The notes: generated from the sequence alone by a model not told the origin. DNA of 64,000 bases from Rhizobium aethiopicum (GCF_900094625.1 NZ_FMAJ01000002.1:248001-312000); one strand, 5' to 3'; positions 30,934 through 38,262 are shown, counted from the stretch's first letter. Numbers and translations are program-made.

Positions 30934-31008
30934 GTTAGCCGAGAGTGGGACCAGCAACTGTCCCGTGCGCTTGTTATGTTTTTCGGCTCGAAGTCCCACC
31001 GATCGAAT

Positions 31009-31200
31009 TCAATTTGCCGTTTTGCTCTTCGGCGAAAAGTGAACCGCCCACAGGCTTTCGAGAGTGGTTCCTTTGATCCCTGTTCCTACATTATCAAGCC
31101 CCCGAACAATGACGTAAACACCGCCGATTATTTGTAAATATTCGAGAGCGGTTAGGCCGTTGAAATCATATTGCGCACCGGCAACCGCAAACGATCCTGG
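31009..31200 (-). other. Possible gene remnant within the prophage
   Basis: On the minus strand the frame reads TALEYLQIIGGVYVIVRGLD and WAVHFSPKSKTAN before a stop at 31009. It looks like the C-terminal part of a small membrane protein, but no start or ribosome-binding site is visible, and the upstream part of the frame has poor composition. It is uncertain whether this ever was a gene. Confidence 0.25.
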
Positions 31201-31276
31201 CTCATCATTTCGAGGATGACGAGGGAAACGTGGCAGCCGTCGGCGAGACGGCGTAAACCACAAGCCCGACGAAGAA

Positions 31277-31465
31277 ATGCCATTCCGCCAATGGATGCGG
31301 ACTGGTCTGGGCGGTTTGGGCTGGCGACCGGCAGACTTCTGGTCTGCCACGCTGACCGAATTCTTCGAGGCCATCAACGGTCACAATGAAGCGCAAGGTG
31401 CCGAAGAACCGAAGGCGGCACCGAGTGACGACGAAGTGGCGGCATTGGTCGCGAAGTATGGTTAG
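31277..31465 (+). CDS. Phage tail assembly chaperone-like protein
   Basis: 62 aa. The segment MPFRQWMRTGLGGLGWRPAD, continuing with FWSATLTEFFEAINGH, matches the tail assembly chaperone family seen in rhodobacterial gene-transfer agents and related siphophages (an R-G-L-G-L-x-P-x-x-F-W pattern). The C-terminal tail is acidic (APSDDEVAALVAKYG). In intact phages this gene directly precedes the tape-measure gene, and a tape-measure fragment does follow here, with a YbjQ gene between. The ribosome-binding site is weak. Confidence 0.65.
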   Translation: MPFRQWMRTGLGGLGWRPADFWSATLTEFFEAINGHNEAQGAEEPKAAPSDDEVAALVAKYG

Positions 31466-31950
31466 AGCGGTGCCAGTTTGACTGCGGTGCCGCTGGCGGC
31501 CACGAACAGGATGCCGCCGCCACTGCCAGACGTGGAAAGTTGATTGTAGTCGAGATCGACGGCAATCACAGCATCTGCACCCAACGCGGCGGCCTCCCGC
31601 CGCAGCCCTTCTAAGCAGGCTAGGCGGGCTTCTTTCAAGGCTTTTTGTGACGACTCTGACCGGCCGCCGACAAGGTCTCGAAAGTTGTTCGCAATATCTC
31701 GGAAGATGTTCATCCCGAGGGCTGCCTCCGAGGCGATTATTGAGATCACTCGGTCGACCTGCCGATTTGGGACGTCAATCGAGGTTGTCAGGATCACATT
31801 TGAATTTTGCGTTTGACCGCGGCTGCTGCCGCCTGGGCTCCAACGCTGCGATCCGTCCGACGGAGCTCCGTAATTGAAGCAGGTGTCGCAGATACCGAGT
31901 TGAACCTCGTTTTCAGGTTTTTGTTGGCCACATTCCTTGCAGGTCTGCAT
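31462..31950 (-). CDS. YbjQ/UPF0145-family protein with N-terminal zinc ribbon
   Basis: About 162 aa. Residues 1-25 contain four cysteines (CKECGQQKPENEVQLGICDTC), a zinc-ribbon arrangement. A YbjQ/UPF0145 domain follows (VILTTSIDVPNRQVDRVISI, GMNIFRDIANNFRDLVGGRS, ALGADAVIAVDLDYNQ). YbjQ-like domains form pentameric rings and are often called heavy-metal-binding, with little proof. It lies opposite to, and between, two phage tail genes, so it is probably cargo of the prophage. The start at 31950 follows GGGGAA. Confidence 0.85.
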   Translation of the reverse strand: MQTCKECGQQKPENEVQLGICDTCFNYGAPSDGSQRWSPGGSSRGQTQNSNVILTTSIDVPNRQVDRVISIIASEAALGMNIFRDIANNFRDLVGGRSESSQKALKEARLACLEGLRREAAALGADAVIAVDLDYNQLSTSGSGGGILFVAASGTAVKLAPL

Positions 31951-32004
31951 TCGATTCCCCAAGCCCACCAACCGTGGGCTTTTCTATTATAAGGCGAGCA
32001 GTTG

Positions 32005-32574
32005 ATGGCCGACAACACCGATGACCTGATTATCAGCATCTCGACTGACCAGGCCACGCTTCGCCGCAGCATCAAACGCATCGAGCAGGATCTCGGCACA
32101 CTTGCCGGCAGCGTCCAGAAGCAGTTCACGGCCGTCGGCAAGTCGATCGACAATACCGTTTCGTCGACGCTGCAAAACCGTATCAACGGCATGGTTGGTA
32201 TTGGAAAGGCGGCATCTAAGGAATGGACTGGCGCGCTCGCTGATCAGGGCAAAGAGCTCGAGCGGCTCCGGGCTCGCTATTCACCACTGTTCGCGACGAT
32301 CAACCAGTACAAGACTGCGGTTGCCGATATCAAACAGGCGCATGCGCTTGGTGCGATATCTGCCACCGAGATGGCGACTGCGATCAGCCGGGAGCGGCAA
32401 GCGGCACTTGCGTCGACGGCCGCTATCAAGGGCCGAAATGCGGCTTTGGCCGCAACACCATCGCAGCACGCCGGCGGCGGCTTCCAGACGGCGAACATAG
32501 CGGCGCAGTTTCAGGACATCGCCGTAACCTCTGCGATGGGCATGAATCCCCTGCAGATCGCTCTTCAGCACCCG
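32005..32574 (+). pseudogene. Tail tape-measure protein, N-terminal fragment
   Basis: The frame reads about 190 residues of a typical tape-measure N-terminus: LIISISTDQATLRRSIKRIE, coiled-coil-like stretches, and the signature FQTANIAAQFQDIAVTSAMG with MNPLQIALQ. In intact proteins the Gln is followed by a second Gln, Gly and a long helical body. Here similarity stops at about 32574 and integrase sequence begins in another frame. The start follows AAGGCGAG. It is a truncated, non-functional gene. Confidence 0.85.
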
Positions 32575-32579
32575 GCTCG

Positions 32580-33209
32580 ACGGCGCGCCGAGCGTTGGCC
32601 GTATTCATGTTCACCGGGCTTCGCCTTTCCGATGCGGCAATCTTGGGCCGGCAGCACTTGGAAAATGGATGGATTCGCATCCGACCAGGAAAGACGCGCA
32701 AGTCGAGCGGTGTCGAGGTCAATGTCCCAATCCTGCATGACCTCGCCGCGGAGCTCGACCGAGTACCAGCGGGTCAGATGACCTTCCTTGTAACGGAATA
32801 CGGCAAACCGTTCTCAGACAAGGGCCTCGGGAACAAAATACGCCAGTGGTGCGACGAGGCCGGACTCTTTCACTGCTCGGCGCATGGCCTTCGAAAGGCA
32901 GGCGCCTCGATCGCCGCTGAAAACGGTGCCACGAGCGACCAGCTCAAGGCGATCTTCGGATGGACCACGAGCCAGCAAGCCGACTTGTATACCCGGGCAG
33001 CTCGCCGTAAGAAGCTGGCCGGAGCGAGCGCAAAGCTGCTTCTGCCGGACCGGAACGAGAACAAAAGTGTCCCACTTGGTGGGTCACACTCCAAAGAGTG
33101 GGACCTTGAAACGAAAGATGGGCAGGAAAAACAAGTGCTTGCAGTAAATAGTGGTGGGCCCGGAGGGACTCGAACCCCCAACCAAGCGGTTATGAGCCGC
33201 CGGCTCTAA
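32580..33209 (+). pseudogene. Tyrosine recombinase (integrase), C-terminal fragment
   Basis: The frame contains FMFTGLRLSDA (catalytic Arg), HGLRKAGAS (HxxR motif) and WTTSQQADLYTRA (catalytic Tyr), so the whole catalytic core survives. The arm- and core-binding N-terminal domains are missing, replaced by the tape-measure fragment. The C-terminus runs through the att site into the tRNA gene (LAVNSGGPGGTRTPNQAVM), a hallmark of tRNA-inserted integrases. No start codon with a ribosome-binding site is present. Confidence 0.9.
33137..33167 (+). repeat. Attachment-site repeat, tRNA-proximal copy
   Basis: A 31-base direct repeat of 30876-30906. Bases 33152-33167 are the 3' end of tRNA-Ile2. The left half lies in the integrase 3' end. 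Confidence 0.85.
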
Positions 33210-33227
33210 CCATTGAGCTACAGGCCC
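33152..33227 (-). tRNA. tRNA-Ile2, anticodon CAU
   Basis: A complete cloverleaf: acceptor 5' GGGCCTG pairs with 3' CGGGCCC (one G-U), D-arm TAGCTCAATGGTTAGAGC, anticodon loop CTCATAA, T-arm with GGTTCGAGTCC, and encoded CCA. The sequence resembles E. coli IleX, the minor isoleucine tRNA whose CAU anticodon is modified to lysidine and reads AUA, rather than methionine tRNAs. It serves as the integration site of the adjacent prophage, and the integration reconstitutes its 3' end. Confidence 0.93.
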
Positions 33228-33447
33228 CTGGCGCCGGTAATGGCACCTTGGTGCCGGATGCCGGCACCGGGATGCCGGGGCAATGGTTCCCACGGCATCG
33301 GTTCGCTCTAGCTCAAATTGCACGTAGCCACAAGCGGGCAGGGCAACATCTGTGGATGATGCATATTTCCTGGGCAGTGGCACTGGAACCTTCGCACGGC
33401 GGATAACTTAATTCGAATCACAGACCGCATGAAAAGGGCGATTGCAG

Positions 33448-33816
33448 ATGGTGGCTTCGAACAGTGCCGTGGTGCTCATCGTGGAGGATGAACCGCTGAT
33501 CCGGTTCAATATCCTCGATGTGCTGGAGGATGTCGGGCATGTGGCGCTGGAGGCGGCGAATGCCGATGAGGCAATGGTGGTGCTGAAGGGCAGGCAGGAT
33601 GTCGATATCCTGTTCACCGACGTCAACATGGCCGGTTCGATGGATGGAATCCAGCTTGCCAAGCGGGTGAGGGCGATGCGACCGAACATCGGCATCATCA
33701 TCACCTCGGGCATGGTGCGGCTCGATCCGATGGCGCTGCCCGCCAATACTGCCTTCCTGCCCAAACCTTACATGCACGATACGCTGATAACGACGATCGA
33801 TTCCTTGATGGCGTAA
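33448..33816 (+). CDS. Single-domain response regulator
   Basis: 122 aa, CheY-like receiver only. The acidic pocket is in LIVEDEPLI, the phospho-acceptor aspartate in DILFTDVNMAG, and the conserved lysine in FLPKPYMHD. No output domain follows. It may pass phosphate in a phosphorelay or act by protein contact. No histidine kinase gene is adjacent. It is preceded by the tRNA and convergent with cinS across a strong hairpin. Confidence 0.9.
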   Translation: MVASNSAVVLIVEDEPLIRFNILDVLEDVGHVALEAANADEAMVVLKGRQDVDILFTDVNMAGSMDGIQLAKRVRAMRPNIGIIITSGMVRLDPMALPANTAFLPKPYMHDTLITTIDSLMA

Positions 33817-33860
33817 CGGACTTCCCTAATGGCGTGACGACCCCGACGAGGTGACGAGGG

Positions 33861-33902
33861 GCGCGCAGCCGCAAAACGGGGACAGGTTTTGCGGCTGCGC
33901 GC
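33861..33902. terminator. Perfect 17-bp hairpin between convergent genes
   Basis: GCGCGCAGCCGCAAAAC (33861-33877) pairs perfectly with GTTTTGCGGCTGCGCGC (33886-33902) around GGGGACAG. It lies between the response-regulator gene and the 3' end of the cin operon and can serve both strands. Confidence 0.8.
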
Positions 33903-33955
33903 GGAGGCGCCGGGAGGCGTGCCCCTTTCAGGCGCGGCGGAGGGGGCCCGCGCCC

Positions 33956-34147
33956 TCAACCGAAGCTGCTCTTCAGCGCCTCATTCTCATGGTGAGCCTT
34001 CTTTTCGTAGATCGTGAACAGCGCCATCGAAAGGAGATAGGAGAGGAAGGGATCCCCTATCTGCGTGGCGATGTCGCGGGATGCGAGAACATGGCGCTCC
34101 AACGCGCCGATATCTTTCTGTGTTGCGGTTTCAACGACGCGTTTCAT
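33956..34147 (-). CDS. cinS: CinS, small regulatory protein of the cin system
   Basis: 63 aa, helical: MKRVVETATQKDIGALERHV and GDPFLSYLLSMALFTIYEKK. The start overlaps the cinI stop (ATGA), so it is coexpressed with cinI. In R. leguminosarum a small protein coded directly behind cinI, CinS, acts as an anti-repressor by binding PraR and relieving repression of other quorum-sensing genes. Position, size and coupling fit that gene; I have not aligned the sequence. Confidence 0.85.
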   Translation of the reverse strand: MKRVVETATQKDIGALERHVLASRDIATQIGDPFLSYLLSMALFTIYEKKAHHENEALKSSFG

Positions 34148-34809
34148 GCTGCCATCTCCAGGAATTGCGTTACGACCGAGCGGGCCGGCACGTGTCTGAC
34201 ATAAAGGGGTAGGGTCAGGCCGAGGGCGGCGCGCATCTTGCGCAGCACGCGGTCCGACACTTCGAAGGCGCCGCAGCAAACAGGGTACTTGCCGTAGCCG
34301 TCTGCGCGGCCGAGTTCTTCCACTTCGGCGCCTGCGCGTTTGTAGACGCGCTTGAGGTAGGGTTCGTAGTTGGAAATCATCGTATGGATGCCGTGGTCGA
34401 GCGCGCATTCGCACAGCGCAAGCAGCATCATCGAGAAGGCGCGGCCGGCATCGATGTTGGGGAAATCGCTGGCGATCGCTTCCTCGTCGATGCACATGCG
34501 CGTGCCTTCCCAGATGCCGGGGGCGACGAGATCGGCGGCAGCCGGAAAGGTCTCACGGAAGACGTCGTAGAGAAGCGTCGGGCCGGTCGTCGGCATCAGA
34601 CGCATGCCGCCATAAAGGCGCGTGCGGCTGTCGTTGCACCAGACGAGGTAGGCGGGAGACAGCGAATCGTAGCTGTCACGCTCGTAGGGACCGATGACGG
34701 GAACGTCCCAGCCGAGCTGGTCGGCGAAGACCTGCTTGCGCAGGCGGAACATCTGGTCGAGTACGGCAGCGTATTTCTGGTACTCATGTGCCTGAATGAT
34801 AACGAACAT
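34144..34809 (-). CDS. cinI: Acyl-homoserine-lactone synthase CinI
   Basis: 221 aa, the LuxI-type autoinducer synthase. Conserved residues are in RLRKQVFADQLGWDVPV, ERDSYDSLSPAYLVW, GGMRLMPTTGPTLL and WEGTRMCID. In R. leguminosarum CinI makes 3-hydroxy-C14:1-HSL from acyl-ACP and SAM. The start (MFVIIQAHEY) follows GGAGGGCAAA. It lies downstream of cinR in the same direction, and a palindrome lies in the promoter region between them. Confidence 0.93.
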   Translation of the reverse strand: MFVIIQAHEYQKYAAVLDQMFRLRKQVFADQLGWDVPVIGPYERDSYDSLSPAYLVWCNDSRTRLYGGMRLMPTTGPTLLYDVFRETFPAAADLVAPGIWEGTRMCIDEEAIASDFPNIDAGRAFSMMLLALCECALDHGIHTMISNYEPYLKRVYKRAGAEVEELGRADGYGKYPVCCGAFEVSDRVLRKMRAALGLTLPLYVRHVPARSVVTQFLEMAA

Positions 34810-34886
34810 TTTGCCCTCCAGCGTTTGCAAGTTCGTGGAGAGCAGAATGGTTCAGGCGGGCCGGATCGGAAATTCCCTCAGATGGG

Positions 34887-34903
34887 CCCCCCCAGATGGG
34901 GGG
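34887..34903. promoter_or_regulatory. GC-rich palindrome upstream of cinI
   Basis: CCCCCCA (34888-34894) and TGGGGGG (34897-34903) flank GA, a near-perfect 16-bp inverted repeat about 80 bases upstream of the cinI start. It is a good candidate for a lux-box-type site for CinR; whether CinR binds it is not known from this sequence. Confidence 0.5.
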
Positions 34904-35027
34904 ATTAGCCCAAAAGTATGAGAATTGGCCACGGCACGCCTCGACCAGGCGCGGCCAGGTGGCGCGCCGGGCTTATGAGGCGACGCGCGTGCCCTCGGAA
35001 ACACTGTTCCGATTTTCAGGCGATTTT

Positions 35028-35753
35028 TCAGGGATTGATAATGCGCAGCTGCACCGCCCGCGAGGCGGCCGCCGAGATCGTGGCGCAGCCGAGCTTGAAG
35101 CGCGCGGTCTTCAGGTAATCGCGCGTCGTATGCTCCGATATGCCGAGAATGACCGAGATGTCCTTGTAATCCTTGCCGAGTGCCGTCCAGTGCAGGCACT
35201 CGATCTCGCGCGGCGATAATGTCGGAACCGGATCATTCTCGCCGTGCAGTTCATAGACCGCCTTGCGATGGATCAGATGGGCGATCTCGATCCATTCGTT
35301 GCGGCAGCGGCGCACGAGTTCGGACCAGTCGTCGGCCGGTATGCGGGCGTTCAGCGACAGAAGCGCGCGGCGCTGCGCCTTGTCGGCGACAGGAATGGAA
35401 TAGCCATTGCCGCCGATGCCGTGCTTCTGGGCGTCGACCAGCATGGCGTAGGCTTCCGGCGTCGGCTCGACCTCGCTCCAGTCGAAGGGCAGCTGGCGCT
35501 CGAAACCCTGCTTGACGATCGGATCGACCTTCACATAGCTGTTCAGCAGATAGCGCGAGACCCAGGCATCCGGATAGGTGGTGCGCACGAAGGGGGAATC
35601 GATCTTGCTCGCGATCGTCTGGGCGAGATGATAGGTAACGAAATCGAGGGCATAGTCCGCCTGCAGAATGCGGATGGCGGCATCCACATTTGCCGCAGCT
35701 TTGATCTGTTCGAAAGCGGGTTCGAACTTGTCGCTGTAGTTATTCTCGATCAT
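35028..35753 (-). CDS. cinR: LuxR-family quorum-sensing regulator CinR
   Basis: 241 aa. The N-terminal autoinducer-binding domain holds conserved residues in [29 protein letters not shown] and PFDWSEV; the C-terminal GerE-type HTH reads [20 protein letters not shown] then [20 protein letters not shown]. The ATG at 35753 was chosen because the 31 residues upstream in frame look like non-coding translation. It directs cinI transcription in response to the CinI signal in related rhizobia. Confidence 0.93.
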   Translation of the reverse strand: MIENNYSDKFEPAFEQIKAAANVDAAIRILQADYALDFVTYHLAQTIASKIDSPFVRTTYPDAWVSRYLLNSYVKVDPIVKQGFERQLPFDWSEVEPTPEAYAMLVDAQKHGIGGNGYSIPVADKAQRRALLSLNARIPADDWSELVRRCRNEWIEIAHLIHRKAVYELHGENDPVPTLSPREIECLHWTALGKDYKDISVILGISEHTTRDYLKTARFKLGCATISAAASRAVQLRIINP

Positions 35754-35809
35754 TTCCAACGTCCCAATTCCCTCAATCCTACCGTGAGGACCGTCTAAAA
35801 TACAAGGCA

Positions 35810-35827
35810 TCCCCGCATATGCGGGGA
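35810..35827. promoter_or_regulatory. Perfect 18-bp palindrome upstream of cinR
   Basis: TCCCCGCATATGCGGGGA is fully self-complementary. It lies between cinR (minus) and the divergent small gene at 35876, about 57 and 49 bases from their starts, so it could be an operator for either. No binding protein is known. Confidence 0.5.
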
Positions 35828-35875
35828 ATGACAATCCGGCCGCCACCTGCTAGCGCCTTCATGAGGAGACCTCAT

Positions 35876-36070
35876 ATGGACAGCAAGAGACCGTTCGAGA
35901 TTGCCGAGTGCCGACAGGCCGCCAAAGGCCTGAAATCCAGCTGGCAAGACATGGCAGGTTCCGAAGCGTTGATCCGGGCCCTTGTTGCCGAACGCAACGG
36001 CGACACCCCGCTGGCGCTGTTCTGGACCGAGGTTCACCGGGCGCTTTGCCAGGAAAACAACGCTTTCTGA
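35876..36070 (+). CDS. 64-aa hypothetical protein
   Basis: It starts MDSKRPFEIAECRQAAKGLK and continues with SSWQDMAGSEALIRALVAER and a helical end (LALFWTEVHRALCQENNAF). It is soluble with no signal peptide. AGGAGACCTCAT is a good ribosome-binding site. It is divergent from cinR and shares the 120-base intergenic region with the perfect palindrome, so it may respond to the same regulator. Confidence 0.7.
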   Translation: MDSKRPFEIAECRQAAKGLKSSWQDMAGSEALIRALVAERNGDTPLALFWTEVHRALCQENNAF

Positions 36071-36571
36071 CATGGCCCGGCCCGGCGGGCGGTTTGAGAC
36101 TTCCCCCACATTAAAGGCCCGGCCGGCCATCGATCAGCGCCGCGGCCAGATGAAATCATGCTTTGCGCGTGAGCACGGTTCATTCCTATCCCGTTTCGGA
36201 TTTTGCGAGGAGAGTGTCGAGCGGCAATGTCGCGGGCGGGTGAAAGAAAGACCCGTACTCCATGGATTTGTGCCAACATGCTTGACGAAGTGTTTCAAGC
36301 GGGAACAGTGATGTTCAGGGAAGCCGTTGGACTGTGCCATTGTTGACGCTTCACCGTCCAGCCCAATCACCGCCTCCGTCCTTCGAGGCTCCGGCCATGG
36401 CCTACGCGCCACAGGATGAGCTGGTGTGCCGTGCGCCTGATTGGGTTGATCGGTTTGCCGTGTGGCAGGTCGGTTGGAGGATAAGCCAACGCGAACCCTC
36501 CCTCCGCCCGCATCCTGAGGTGCCCGCAGGGACCGCGAAGGACGAGGCTCCGCCACCACCGCCGCCCGCCT
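36071..36571. other. Region without genes
   Basis: About 500 bases with no convincing frame; short open stretches are rich in Pro and Arg on both strands. The right part carries one copy of a short dispersed repeat (36496-36548). Confidence 0.5.
36496..36548 (+). repeat. Dispersed short repeat, copy 1
   Basis: CCCTCCCTCCGCCCGCATCC and GAGGTGCCCGCAGGGACCGC followed by GAAGGACGAGGC. It is similar in order and sequence to 36948-36997. Such CTGAGGTGC...GAAGGATGAGG sequences are common intergenic repeats in Rhizobiales as I recall. Confidence 0.5.
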
Positions 36572-36865
36572 TTACTTGGCCCCGACCGGCCCCCGGCTGG
36601 ACAAATCCGGCAAGGTCTTGTAGTCCATGGCGATCAGCGCCTCCTTCTGGCGGCGCGACCAGCCCTTGATCTGCCGCTCGCGGGCGATGGCGCCGATGAT
36701 GCGGTCATGGGTTTTCGGTAAAGACGAGTTCGACCGGGAGGGGCTTGGCAGCGTAGCCGTCATGGGTCCCGGCGTTGTGCTCCCACATGCCTCGATCTCC
36801 TGCTTTGCTCAGCCCGGTATTTAGGAGCCGTCGCTCCAGCGGAGGATATAGACAGTGACTTCCAT
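36572..36865 (-). pseudogene. GIY-YIG nuclease-like pseudogene
   Basis: The beginning MEVTVYILRWSDGS is the GIY-YIG start strand, after which an in-frame stop occurs at about 36823. The family body continues in a second frame (MWEHNAGTHDGYAAKPLPVE then LVFTENP) and a third (HDRIIGAIARERQIKGWSRR, KEALIAMDY). Thus at least two disruptions break a gene of about 95 codons. Whole homologs are small GIY-YIG domain proteins of unclear function; this copy is not expressed as one protein. Confidence 0.8.
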
Positions 36866-36947
36866 GGCTGCAGGCTAGCACGGGGAGCAAGCACGAACAG
36901 CAATCGTGCGGCGCCGGAGTGCTCCCGCCGCCGGGAGGCAAGCCGCA

Positions 36948-36997
36948 CCCTCTCTCCGCCCTCTGAGGCGCCCTGCCGGGGCCTCGAAGGATGAGGC
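36948..36997 (+). repeat. Dispersed short repeat, copy 2
   Basis: CCCTCTCTCCGCCCTCTGAG and GCGCCCTGCCGGGGCCTCGA followed by AGGATGAGGC, in the same orientation as 36496-36548. The two copies flank the GIY-YIG pseudogene. Confidence 0.5.
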
Positions 36998-37055
36998 CGG
37001 CCACCGGGATCCGGGGATGTATTGTGGTTAAGCGGCCCCGGTCGCTGAAGCCCGA

Positions 37056-37295
37056 TCAGCCAGCCTTGGCCGGGGGAGTGACCCAGCCGTCGCGCGGCAG
37101 TTCCGGCCGCTGCGGCTTCGGGCGAAACTTTACCAGGACCTCGCGTCCGTCGACCGAGGCCTGGGTGCGTTCCAGCGCGTCCCGCTCGGCAACCGCCTGG
37201 CGCCAATGTTCGCCGTCCCGGCCTTCGGGACGGCCCTGTTCCTCCCAGATCGCATAGGCCCTTTTGCTGATCCATTCGTGGCGTCTGTCAGTCAT
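37056..37295 (-). CDS. DUF2934 domain protein
   Basis: 79 aa. MTDRRHEWISKRAYAIWEEQ then GRPEGRDGEHWRQAVAERDA is the DUF2934 pattern, a short helical motif frequent in Rhizobiales with unknown role. The C-terminal part is Lys/Pro-rich. The ribosome-binding site is weak. It follows the small gene at 37321 on the same strand after 25 bases, so the two may form a unit. Confidence 0.8.
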   Translation of the reverse strand: MTDRRHEWISKRAYAIWEEQGRPEGRDGEHWRQAVAERDALERTQASVDGREVLVKFRPKPQRPELPRDGWVTPPAKAG

Positions 37296-37320
37296 TTATC
37301 CGGTCCGTTCGTAAAGGGCG

Positions 37321-37542
37321 TTATTCGGCAATTCTGTCCGGCAGAACAGGCGCGCGGCGCTTGGCTGCCATCAGCAAGTCGAGTTCGATCGAGGAAGGCC
37401 CGAAGCGGGTGAACAGGCTCTCGGCCTGGTCGCTGCGCAGGCCGTATTTGGAGGCGAATTCATCAAGGCTGTAAGGGCGGCCGCGCAGGACTCGGCTCCG
37501 CCGCTCCGGTTCACGGATCTGCGTCATTTGTAGTAACCCCAT
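37321..37542 (-). CDS. Small hypothetical protein, possibly DUF3606-like
   Basis: About 68-73 aa (starts at 37542 or 37527 are both possible). RGRPYSLDEFASKYGLRSDQ and AESLFTRFGPSSIELDLLMA resemble the DUF3606 pattern of a short helix-turn-helix-like fold; assignment is tentative. Upstream on the minus strand GGAAC-N16-TGTT is one base off an EcfG-type promoter. Confidence 0.65.
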   Translation of the reverse strand: MGLLQMTQIREPERRSRVLRGRPYSLDEFASKYGLRSDQAESLFTRFGPSSIELDLLMAAKRRAPVLPDRIAE

Positions 37543-37567
37543 CTGCTTTTACGAAGTGCGCGAACAA

Positions 37568-37592
37568 AACAGATTTCAGCCGCAAAAGTTCC
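37568..37592 (-). promoter_or_regulatory. Near-match EcfG-type promoter
   Basis: Minus strand GGAAC (37588-37592), 16-base spacer, TGTT (37568-37571). The -10 differs from CGTT in one base. It lies 25 or 40 bases before the two possible starts of the small gene at 37321. Confidence 0.4.
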
Positions 37593-37878
37593 GTGATTTT
37601 TCAGGGTTTTTTCCGCCTCTTCAGCCGTTTCCGCACGGCTGGCATGGATTTTCAAGAAGAGGTGGTGCTGAGAAAATTTCGCCTAAAACATGCAGGAATT
37701 TCATGCCTTTAGGAAAAGGGATGCCATCCCGGGCGAGAAATGGGCTTTATCCCCAGCACGTTACTCTATAGAATCAATCGTGTTATTCGGTCCGCAGGGG
37801 CAAAAAAACGCTGTGTTCCCCGCGTTCATGCCGACCGATCAGGAGGAATTTGGCTTAATCCATCAAGAGGAGACAGAC

Positions 37879-38262
37879 ATGATGAATGCCCTGCCGCCAC
37901 TTCACAACGGCCACGCGCCGTTTACCCTCCAGCAGCTGTTTCGCGAAGCACTTTACGCCTTCGAGGAATGGGACAGCGAATTGACCGAACCGATCGTGAC
38001 CCATGAAGGACGGGTCATTCCGATCAGCTTCGTTTTTGAAGCCATGCGCGAATGCACCGATATCGTGCCGATGAATATCGTCGGCGCCGTCACCGAGCGG
38101 CTGACCAAGCCTTGGGAGGGCGAAGGTCCGCTCGATCAAATGACGTTCTCGACGGCGGCCCGCGTCATGCGCGTGCTGGTGCGCAAACGCCTGCTTGCCA
38201 ACGGGACCGCTGATCTCGTCACCGTCTCGGCACATGCGGCCGAAGAGCAGAGCCGCGACTGA
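37879..38262 (+). CDS. 127-aa hypothetical protein
   Basis: It begins MMNALPPLHNGHAPFTLQQL and continues with FREALYAFEEWDSELTEPIV and a helical, moderately acidic C-terminal half (MNIVGAVTERLTKPWEG, ARVMRVLVRKRLLANG). Cytoplasmic, no family recognised. AAGAGGAGACAGAC precedes the ATG. The region 37543-37878 before it has no gene and is AT-richer from about 37560 to 37700. Confidence 0.7.
   Translation: MMNALPPLHNGHAPFTLQQLFREALYAFEEWDSELTEPIVTHEGRVIPISFVFEAMRECTDIVPMNIVGAVTERLTKPWEGEGPLDQMTFSTAARVMRVLVRKRLLANGTADLVTVSAHAAEEQSRD

Larger units (their letters stand above)
30876..33167. mobile_element. Prophage remnant at tRNA-Ile2
   Basis: A 2.3-kb segment bounded by a 31-bp direct repeat (30876-30906 and 33137-33167) whose right half equals the 3' end of the tRNA gene. 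Inside are a tail-assembly chaperone, a YbjQ gene, a tape-measure fragment and an integrase C-terminal fragment. The tail genes show that it was once a phage, and most of it is deleted. It cannot transpose or form particles as it stands. Confidence 0.85.

Noticed and set aside
36302..36328. GGAAC followed by CGTT after 18 bases
   Set aside because: The spacer is too long for the EcfG consensus and no gene follows.
36334..36669. A 111-codon frame over the dispersed repeat
   Set aside because: It is proline-rich translation of repeat DNA and crosses the GIY-YIG pseudogene on the wrong strand.
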